14,356 nucleotides of DNA from Cerioporus squamosus (lineage: Eukaryota; Basidiomycota; Agaricomycetes; Polyporales; Polyporaceae), in the NCBI GenBank assembly GCA_022592435.1, contig JABYQS010000741.1:1-14356 (forward strand). Direction: 5' to 3'. Below are positions 7,703-14,356 of the stretch, in pieces. The stretch's first letter is position 1; every line of letters starts with the position of its first letter. A model generated the notes under the pieces. That model had not been told where the DNA came from, did not search any database, and was given only the letters and a program-made list of their open reading frames with translations. Both the position numbers and the translations under genes were made by a program.

Positions 7703-8046
7703 AATTCGAATAAGCCAGGTGTCACTGGGGGTAGCCGCCAATGGCGCAATGTTACGAACACATCAATCACTAGGTTTCACATCTACGTAGCGGGTGCTGA
7801 AAGGTGCGCGCGAAGTGGCGGGTGCGAAGCGGTCCACTGATGCGTGAGGGGTCAAACCACGGCAGGGAGGGAGACGAGCGCAGGGTGCGCCCGCCCAGGG
7901 GCGGTGGCGCACGCAGGCACACGCGGTCATGACCGCTGGCGGATTGCGGTGCGGGCTGGCGCTCACGTGCGCGCTCGTCGGGCACCGCCCACAGGCAGGC
8001 GTGGGGTGCGCTCGTTTGGCCTGAACGCAATCCGGCCTGGGTGCCG

Positions 8047-8069
8047 GGCGAGCGCGGGGGACGCTCGCC
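8047..8069. repeat. Hairpin GGCGAGCG / CGCTCGCC
   Basis: Perfect 8-bp arms (8047-8054, 8062-8069) around a 7-base G-rich loop. Confidence 0.75.
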
Positions 8070-8269
8070 AGCCGCTGTTGTGTATGGCGTTGAGTCTCGG
8101 CCCAAATCGCGGGTGCCCGCGGACCGTCCCGCCACAAGCCACCGCCCGGTATCGACAAGACCTAAACGCCGACAAGATAGGTGACGCCAGTTTGTTCGGG
8201 GGTCCGCACCTGATGCCATTACCTAGCACCAAGCGGGCGTCCTCTGCGCACACTCGACCGTGCCCCCAG

Positions 8270-8290
8270 GCGAGCGCCAGGTGCGCTCGC
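8270..8290. repeat. Hairpin GCGAGCGC / GCGCTCGC
   Basis: Perfect 8-bp arms (8270-8277, 8283-8290) around CAGGT. Same GAGCG/CGCTC core as the hairpin at 8047 and the palindromes at 2470-2954. Confidence 0.75.
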
Positions 8291-8635
8291 GATGGGCTTG
8301 CTGGTTCTACCAACGAGAGGGCAACAGCCGAACAGGACCGCGCTGTGCTAACTGAACAAGAGCAGCTAGCACGCAAGCCCAACACGGAGCCTCGCGGCGT
8401 CCTGACAAACAAGGTTTGCATCACGGTGATACAGTTCAGGGTCGAGTGACAGCACCATTGCCGAGAGAGGCAATATGTCGGCAACGGCGATCAGACTTCT
8501 GAGGGTGACGCATCGGCACTTTTATCGAAGCAAGAAAGTTTTCACCTGATCACGCTGACGCCCGTAGCCCACAGATACATAAGGGAAGGCGCGAGGCGGG
8601 CACAGTCCACATTCCCCCCACGACACCCCCCTACA

Positions 8636-11097
8636 ATGGCACCGCGCACGTCCCTTTTCGCGTTAGTCGTCGATCTTGCTACGGCCGATGGCGTCGACCC
8701 CAGCGACCCGCCGCCGTGGTGCTACGCCCAGTGGCTCGAGTCTGGCAGCGGAGAATTGCCGCCGTGGCACCCGTCGCAGGAGCCGTCCCAGAAGGCAGAG
8801 GAGAGACGGCATCAGGAAGCGGCCGCAGACATGTTCGCGCGATACAGGGAGATGAAGAGCAACCCGAAAACATCGCCCCTCCGCGAGAAGGCCCTCAAGG
8901 AGACCCCCGCCGCCACCAAGAAGAAGGTTGCGAAGTGGATCCAGGACGACTTCCGGGCGTGCCGCTTCAACACGCGTCTCGACCGGGTCCTAGAGGAGCA
9001 AGGGTTGAGTGTATACTCGATCACGCTGTCGGACCTCTCGGGGGTGAGTGAGTGAATTGGCTGGTGAGAGCTAACCATCTGACTGTCCACAGATACGCAC
9101 AATTGAGCAGGCCAACCCCATGGCTCATGTGAACGACATCGCGCTGGAGTTCTTCGGCGAAGAGGCGATGGACGAGTCGGGGAGGTTTGTCAGACCGGAG
9201 CTCGTCATCTTCCTGCGAGGGATGATGACGCTAACGTTCAACCGGTGGCGGAGCGTTTTCACCCGCCAAATCAAAAACTTCCATGAAGCCCAGGACGCAC
9301 TCAAGAAGCGGGAGAAGGGTAAGTGTTGACCTCACGCGCATTTCCCGCAACAACGCCCACTAACGCCCACTCAGCGATGGAGGAGGCGGAGAAGCCGTCG
9401 TTCCAGGCGGTGCGAGCGTATATGACCGCTCTGGAGAAGGCGGCGGCCCAGGTGACTCGATGGAAGGTCGCCGCTCCGTCGCAGTACGAGGAACTGAGTT
9501 CCCACCTCGCGCGGATGGAGGAAGGTATCGCCTGCGGGCTGAAGTCGGACGAGTTCAAAAGTGAGTGACGAAGGGTCTATGAGACTAATATCTGACGGCC
9601 GCCCACAGAACTGCCGCCCGTGATCCGAGCGGTGTGGCAGTACCTCCCTTCGCCGCGGGACGTCCAGTCCATCCGGGCGCGGGTCAACGAGATGATCCGG
9701 GCGATGCAGGATGAGGAGCCCCCCGAGCTGCCCTCGCAGCTGCCCAAGTTCGACAGGACAGAGTGGGAGGAAGGGACCGAGGAGCTGCACGACAAGCCGT
9801 TGGAGGAGCTGGCGGCGATGCTTGGGCTGAAGACGGCGCACGTTCCGGGCATGGCGGAGAAGGAGAACTCGGCGTCGTTGTACGATGCATGGTCGTCCGA
9901 GGGGATGGCGGCGTTGAACAGCGACGAGGCTGTCCCGCTGCGCCTCTTCATCCACCAGTGGCAGGGGCTCGTCAAGCTGGTCCACAACATGATGAACCAC
10001 CGGAACACCCTCATCATGGATGCAGTCGGCGTGGGGAAGACGGCCCAGGCGATTGCGACGATCCTCATGTACGAGTGGATCCGGCAGATGCAAGCAGCTG
10101 GGACGCTCCCTGAGGTCTATAGTAAGTGATCCGTCCCGACGAAAGATTGAATACTCACCCGCGGATTTCCAGAGAAAATGAGCGCGGGCAAGGAGCCTCT
10201 CCCCGACCGCCCCCATGTCATCGTCGTCCCACCCGGTCTGGTCTCCCAGTGGCAGATGGAGCTCCACAGGTTCCTCCCGCCTCGCTCGTTCATGATCCTG
10301 CCATATCTAGGGTTCTGGAGCATGACGAGCCGCAAGCCGACGTGGGACCTCGCGGCGTCGACAGAGGCGCCAAAGATCTTCGTGGTCGCCGCCAGCGCGC
10401 TGGGCTCCGACGGTAAGGAGGTCCTGAACTTCCCCGCCAAGCTCAACGCGCAAAATGAGTTCTCTGAGCTGGTGCCCAAGAAGGGTGTTACAGCGGCGAA
10501 GAAGCTCGGGTTCACCCTCTTCAACCCCGACGTGCAGTACGGCGTCGTCGTTGTCGACGAGATCCACTGCTACCGCAACCGGCCTGGGAAGCGACTTTAT
10601 GTGTCGGCCCTGGTGCACAAGGCGTTCAATGCGATTGGGCTGTCGGCCACGCCGATCATCACCACCCCAATGGTGAGTTTGATTTGAGGGGGGTTGCTTC
10701 CACATGGCTAACACCAGTCTTTGGCATTCAGGACCTGACCTACGTGGGCCGCCTCCTCCGCATCCCTGGGTTCGAGAGCGAACAGATGGACGTCCTTCGG
10801 AAGCAGTACAGCGCGGTTCAGACAGAGGAGCGCAAAAAGCGCAAGCACAAGGGCCCCAACGAAGCGGGTCCCAGCGAGGCAGAGAAGAAAGCGGAGAAGA
10901 AAGCGGCCGCCGCGGTAGCGCTGGGCAAACTCACGCACCATACCAACGAGGACCGCGTGCACCGGGCCCTGGACGAGTGGATCGGGTTACAGCGTCGACT
11001 GGCCGCTGGGCACATTCTCAACCGGACGACGGCGTCCAAGGGCCCCGACGGGCAGCCGATATCGAACCTGCGGCCGTACGAGACGCGCTTCATCTAG
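8636..11097 (+). pseudogene. SNF2-family helicase-like ATPase, first lobe only (3'-truncated)
   Basis: SNF2 ATPases use ATP to move along DNA and remodel chromatin. Exons: 8636-9043, 9093-9318, 9375-9560, 9609-10121, 10173-10672, 10732-11097; five introns of 48-59 bp, all in phase, giving 732 residues. The ATG has A at -3 and G at +4. Residues 1-380 are charged and helical with no known domain. The ATPase lobe shows a Q-like stretch LRLFIHQWQGLV, Walker A DAVGVGKTAQ (Lys about 417), motif Ia VVPPGLVSQW, Walker B VVVVDEIH (about 573-576, DEIH rather than DEAH/DEGH) and motif III GLSATP (about 602). A lysine/alanine-rich insert (EERKKRKHKG, AEKKAEKKA) follows. The frame ends YETRFI-stop at 11097, and the last seven bases belong to the duplicated segment starting at 11091. 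The second helicase lobe with motifs IV-VI is absent, so ATPase-driven activity is unlikely. Intact coding and splice sites upstream indicate recent truncation. Membership of SNF2 is confident; the precise subfamily is not. Confidence 0.85.
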
Positions 11098-11179
11098 ACT
11101 CATCAGCAAGAGATATCTCCCGGCTGACCGTTTGACAATTGACATGAAACTTGGAGGAATACATTGTGGAGTGCTATAG
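11091..11179 (+). pseudogene. Headless 3' part of the F-box ORF
   Basis: These bases equal 13423-13511, the last 29 codons of the F-box ORF, but the start codon and first 42 codons are missing because the SNF2 gene abuts instead. In the SNF2 frame this sequence gives a stop after two codons. Confidence 0.75.
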
Positions 11180-11201
11180 AGTGTCTGTGCAAAATATGAG
11201 C

Positions 11202-11221
11202 AAAATCGGCGGACCGGTTTT
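11202..11221. repeat. Hairpin AAAATCGG / CCGGTTTT
   Basis: Eight-base arms with one G-T type mismatch around CGGA, 22 bp after the F-box stop. The position suits a transcript 3' end signal, though fungal terminators do not require hairpins. Second copy at 13534-13553. Confidence 0.5.
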
Positions 11222-11255
11222 GGAGATATGGCCAGTTGGAAGGGGGTATTAGTGG

Positions 11256-11276
11256 GGGGACTGCGCAGCAGTCCCC
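11256..11276. repeat. Hairpin GGGGACTGC / GCAGTCCCC
   Basis: Perfect 9-bp arms (11256-11264, 11268-11276) around GCA, within a longer G-run/C-run bracket. Repeated at 13588-13608. Confidence 0.85.
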
Positions 11277-11575
11277 ATCCCCCCTAAACGGACCAATGTG
11301 GTTTCATACAATGTGTATAGCATGGTAGAGCTGATGTGTAAAGTTTGGTGGCGATGCGTGCGAAAATGCGTACTGGGCATGCATTTTAGCAGGATATAGC
11401 ATGAGGACCACGAGGGTCAACATTTTTTTGAGGGTGAATAGAGAAATTTGTATGCATACATTCTGTGAGGAATAGCGGTATGAGCTTGGGACAGTCTTTG
11501 GTAGGGGAAACGGACCGTTCCTTGAGTAGAAATTGCGGAAATACCAGATAACGGCCTTGAACAGCGCTGCAACCA

Positions 11576-11990
11576 GGCTGCAATGGGCAAATCGAGTATA
11601 TACGTTCTGCTTCAATTACCCAGAGAAAGGACTGTAGAAAGTTTGAAGGGATACCAAGCAGCGGGGGCCAAGATATGGGCGATACAATTGCCCCAGTCGG
11701 CAAAAATGCCCTTGGGCAGCGCCGGTACCAGGCTGCAAGGGGCAAAACGAGTATATACGTTCTGCTTCAATCACCCCCAGCAAGGGCTGTAGAAAGTTTG
11801 AAGGGATACCAAGCAGCGGGGGCCAAGATATGGGCGATACAATTGCCCCAGTCGGCAAAAATGCCCTTGGGCAGCGCCGGTACCAGGCTGCAAGGGGCAA
11901 ATCGAGTATATACGTTCTGCTTCAATGACTCACAGCAAGGGCTGTAGAAAGTTTGAAGGGATACCAAGCAGCGGGGGCCAAGATATGGGC
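11576..11990 (+). repeat. 155-bp tandem repeat, about 2.7 copies
   Basis: Units start at 11576, 11731 and 11886 (GGCTGCAA), and the third breaks off at 11990. Unit 1 differs at several places from units 2 and 3, which are nearly identical; a decayed partial unit precedes 11576. The period 155 is not a multiple of three, so the open frames running through are not a repeated protein. Second block at 13908-14322. Confidence 0.93.
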
Positions 11991-12234
11991 AACACAAACA
12001 CCTCAGGTGCTATCGCATACCACTCCGATGTGTTCCACATGCTCGCATGGAGTTCAGTGGTATTCTGACTAATACCAATAGCATTACACTACGTACCTAC
12101 CCTGCAGAGACTCATTGTGTGGCCCAGGGGCCACCATATCACCCATTTACTGCCAGGGACAAGAAGCCCATGGGCACCGGAAGCGCCACAAAGCTTCCAG
12201 GGGTGCGCATTGTTGTGTGCTACGTGACTACATG

Positions 12235-12905
12235 GTAACACAGAGTACTTGCGAGGTTGCAGTGCCCTGCGAGATCTGGTGCAAGTGATATGGCAATATC
12301 AGTGTCGGGGTCGAAGAGGCCATGAGCGCCAGGTGCGATACACAGCTTCCTTGGGCATGTACGCCCTTGCGCCCAATGCCTACACGTTGGAGTAGACTAC
12401 CTCCAAGACAGGAGAGTTTTGCGAGGTCGTCCTGGCATGATATCGCAAAATGGGTCCCTGGGATGAGGAGCCTATGGGCAACGTAGGTAAATGGTAATGC
12501 AAAGTATAAACCAAGTTGAGCGGCTTTGTGAGATCTGGCGCGTTTGATAGGGCAACATTAGTGTCGGGGACAATGAGGCCATGAACACTGTGAGCGTCCC
12601 AGAGCTCTTACGGGTGCACGTTTATCTGCAATAGGTCAATACACACTGGCACAGAGTATGTGCCAAGCGGAAGGGTTCTGCGAGGTCTGACAGGTATGAT
12701 ATTGCAGCATTGGTGCCGGGGATGAGGACCCTTTGGACACTGGGGCAGCTACAGAGCTAGTATCAGCACATAATTTTTGGCACTTAATCCGCATACATAG
12801 CACAACGGTATGTACAGAACTCGAGGTTGCCGCGAACACTGGCTGTTCAGATATTGCAAAACAGGTGGTGGGAACGAGGACACAATGATTGTGGAGAGCG
12901 CTGCA
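12235..12905 (+). repeat. Five diverged tandem repeats of about 150 bp
   Basis: A pattern of TGCGAGRTCTGG, then GATAT-GCAA, then GTGTCGGGG and GAGGACC or GAGGCC recurs near 12269, 12420, 12527, 12679 and 12820, often preceded by GGTAACACAGAGTA-like sequence. Steps are about 151, 107, 152 and 141 bp, so one unit has a deletion. The period is close to the 155-bp repeats, but I cannot align the two families convincingly. Identity between copies is low and judged by eye. Confidence 0.55.
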
Positions 12906-13277
12906 GATCTGTAATTGACAACATGTCCAGCAGCAACATTACACAGTAACATCAGTACCCAACCGACAGTACAGGCGAGTTTCGGCAGTCACAATATGGC
13001 ACAATGTGGACTGTGGAGGAGGAGGTCATGCTGTTTCCTGGGCATCTGTTTATATCACTTGCAGGTAGCTCACTCTAGTCTTGCCTGAATGGAACCATAA
13101 TCCTAGGGTGATATAAGGCACCGTGGGAACCCTTTGAACCAATATGGCAATGGGTTTAGGGCAGGCCATCAGTAAAGTTATCACCTTTAGGAGTCCTCAC
13201 TTCTTACCACCCACCATCCTGATCAGATTGTGCAGGTCAGCCAACTGCACTTTATGCTGGCTCACACTGATGGGGCC

Positions 13278-13284
13278 TATATAA
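13278..13284 (+). promoter_or_regulatory. TATATAA element before the F-box ORF
   Basis: TATATAA ends 14 bp before the ATG at 13299. This is closer than usual, so either the mRNA leader is very short or the element is fortuitous. Confidence 0.35.
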
Positions 13285-13298
13285 TAGATATTACCTCA

Positions 13299-13511
13299 AT
13301 GTCTCAAGCTCAATCCAGTGCCATGCAACATGATGTGGAGGAGGTGTTTCCCCCTGAGACTTGGGGGTTAATCCTCGGCCACCTTCCCCAGGATGTGAAG
13401 AGACGGTTGCTGCTGACCTCTCCATCTAGACTCATCAGCAAGAGATATCTCCCGGCTGACCGTTTGACAATTGACATGAAACTTGGAGGAATACATTGTG
13501 GAGTGCTATAG
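13299..13511 (+). CDS. Short F-box-like protein (70 aa), probably a truncated gene
   Basis: F-box domains recruit targets to SCF ubiquitin ligases through Skp1. The 70-residue frame starts MSQAQSSAMQHDVEEV. Residues 17-50, FPPETWGLILGHLPQDVKRR onward to RLISKRYL, follow the F-box pattern (LPxEhWxxIhxhL, then Lhxxxxxxphh). Fungal F-box proteins usually run to several hundred residues with leucine-rich or other substrate domains, and none follows here: the frame stops at 13511 inside the duplicated segment. A spliced continuation is possible but no good donor was seen before the stop. The left end of the large repeat (13423) falls in codon 42, so this gene is the only one here that spans the repeat boundary intact. 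Confidence 0.5.
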   Translation: MSQAQSSAMQHDVEEVFPPETWGLILGHLPQDVKRRLLLTSPSRLISKRYLPADRLTIDMKLGGIHCGVL

Positions 13512-14356
13512 AGTGTCTGTGCAAAATATGAGCAAAATCGGCGGACCGGTTTTGGAGATATGGCCAGTTGGAAGGGGGTATTAGTGGGGGGACTGCGCAG
13601 CAGTCCCCATCCCCCCTAAACGGACCAATGTGGTTTCATACAATGTGTATAGCATGGTAGAGCTGATGTGTAAAGTTTGGTGGCGATGCGTGCGAAAATG
13701 CGTACTGGGCATGCATTTTAGCAGGATATAGCATGAGGACCACGAGGGTCAACATTTTTTTGAGGGTGAATAGAGAAATTTGTATGCATACATTCTGTGA
13801 GGAATAGCGGTATGAGCTTGGGACAGTCTTTGGTAGGGGAAACGGACCGTTCCTTGAGTAGAAATTGCGGAAATACCAGATAACGGCCTTGAACAGCGCT
13901 GCAACCAGGCTGCAATGGGCAAATCGAGTATATACGTTCTGCTTCAATTACCCAGAGAAAGGACTGTAGAAAGTTTGAAGGGATACCAAGCAGCGGGGGC
14001 CAAGATATGGGCGATACAATTGCCCCAGTCGGCAAAAATGCCCTTGGGCAGCGCCGGTACCAGGCTGCAAGGGGCAAAACGAGTATATACGTTCTGCTTC
14101 AATCACCCCCAGCAAGGGCTGTAGAAAGTTTGAAGGGATACCAAGCAGCGGGGGCCAAGATATGGGCGATACAATTGCCCCAGTCGGCAAAAATGCCCTT
14201 GGGCAGCGCCGGTACCAGGCTGCAAGGGGCAAATCGAGTATATACGTTCTGCTTCAATGACTCACAGCAAGGGCTGTAGAAAGTTTGAAGGGATACCAAG
14301 CAGCGGGGGCCAAGATATGGGCAACACAAACACCTCAGGTGCTATCGCATACCACT
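13423..14356 (+). repeat. Large direct repeat, copy 2 (runs off the window)
   Basis: Same sequence as 11091-12024. It continues to the last base of the window, so the true right edge is not visible. It carries second copies of the hairpins (13534-13553, 13588-13608) and of the 155-bp tandem block (13908-14322). Confidence 0.95.
13908..14322 (+). repeat. 155-bp tandem repeat block, second copy
   Basis: Same internal structure as 11576-11990, shifted by 2332 bp. Both blocks have the same number and order of unit variants, so the large segment was duplicated after the 155-bp repeats had formed. Confidence 0.93.

Larger units (their letters stand above)
7703..8635. other. GC-rich intergenic region with hairpins, no supported gene
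   Basis: About 930 bp between the BAH/PHD-like and SNF2-type genes. Open frames on both strands have arginine/alanine/proline-rich translations typical of GC-rich non-coding DNA. It holds two strong GAGCG/CGCTC hairpins (listed separately). The last 70 bp contain GATACATAAGG (8572-8582), a weak TATA candidate for the SNF2 gene. Confidence 0.55.
11091..12024 (+). repeat. Large direct repeat, copy 1 (934 bp or more)
   Basis: Identical wherever compared to 13423-14356, at a constant offset of 2332 bp. Homology starts at CATCTAGACTC; the base before it differs (T at 11090, C at 13422). Copy 1 is joined directly to the SNF2 coding sequence. Copy 2 is cut by the window end, so the full repeat length is unknown. 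It holds the tail of an F-box ORF, two hairpins and 155-bp tandem repeats. Confidence 0.95.
12025..13298. other. Spacer between the large repeats, non-coding
   Basis: About 1.3 kb unique to the interval between the two large copies within this window. It has no supported gene; open frames are short and stop-rich. Much of it is made of diverged repeats (listed separately). The final 70 bp lead into the F-box ORF. Confidence 0.55.

Noticed and set aside
6926..7741. 271-residue minus-strand frame
   Set aside because: Antisense of the BAH/PHD-like gene with proline/arginine/histidine-rich composition; the + frame has a typical intron and a cysteine/histidine motif.
7844..8484. Frames of 131-201 residues between the BAH/PHD-like and SNF2 genes
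   Set aside because: Several overlapping frames on both strands with GC-driven composition over hairpin-rich DNA; none has a domain.
9371..10267. 298-residue minus-strand frame
   Set aside because: It is the antisense shadow of SNF2 exons 3 to 5, crosses their introns, and is rich in Arg, Leu and His as expected for the reverse of GC-rich coding DNA.
11583..11997. Open frames through the 155-bp repeats as a repeat protein
   Set aside because: The period is not a multiple of three, so successive units are read in different frames; the openness on both strands is a property of the sequence.
11091..14356. LTR retrotransposon with 934-bp terminal repeats
   Set aside because: The left edge is CATC rather than TG, the 1.4-kb interior has no gag, reverse transcriptase or integrase, and copy 2 runs past the window, so the right edge is unknown. 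Tandem duplication fits better.
1..14356. tRNA, rRNA or riboswitch
   Set aside because: No cloverleaf with conserved T-loop, no rRNA-like sequence and no known riboswitch core was noticed on either strand by eye.

Overview
The window looks like an accessory, repeat-rich stretch of a filamentous fungus, most likely an agaricomycete (basidiomycete). The support is indirect: genes are split by many short introns of about 48-65 bp with GTAAGT/GTGAGT donors, and the recognisable families (zinc-finger OrsD-like protein, Zn2Cys6 cluster, BAH/PHD-like reader, SNF2 ATPase lobe, F-box) are typical of fungal gene families. No bacterial operon structure, rRNA or tRNA was seen.

Layout. 1-334: promoter with a perfect 30-bp palindrome overlapping a TATA box. 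335-2331: a multi-exon OrsD-like C2H2 zinc-finger gene, apparently frameshifted in exon 1 and cut off near 2325. 2327-3270: a non-coding block made of palindromes: nine palindromic sites at exactly 28-bp spacing, several outlying relatives, a perfect 43-bp inverted repeat, then telomere-like TTAGGG motifs. 3300-4760: GC-rich non-coding DNA with a 91-bp tandem repeat and smaller duplications. 4797-5640: a three-exon gene for a proline-rich protein with a well-spaced Zn2Cys6 cluster, followed by a duplicated copy of its 3' end. 6395-7702: a probable BAH + PHD-like zinc-binding protein. 7703-8635: GC-rich DNA with GAGCG/CGCTC hairpins. 8636-11097: a six-exon SNF2-type ATPase gene whose second helicase lobe is missing. 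11091-14356: two copies of a segment of at least 934 bp that looks identical in both, in direct orientation with a 2332-bp period. They contain 155-bp tandem repeats and are separated by diverged ~150-bp repeats and the start of a short F-box ORF.

Taken together, the genes read as a DNA- and chromatin-associated set (zinc-finger protein, possible transcription factor, possible histone reader, remodeller ATPase), all on the + strand and embedded in palindromes and duplications, with at least two genes broken at repeat boundaries. The two most striking items are the 28-bp phased array of CGG-N4-CCG palindromes lying about 2 kb upstream of a Zn2Cys6-type gene, and the abrupt fusion of the SNF2 gene to a tandemly duplicated F-box segment. 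Any functional link between these parts is inference.
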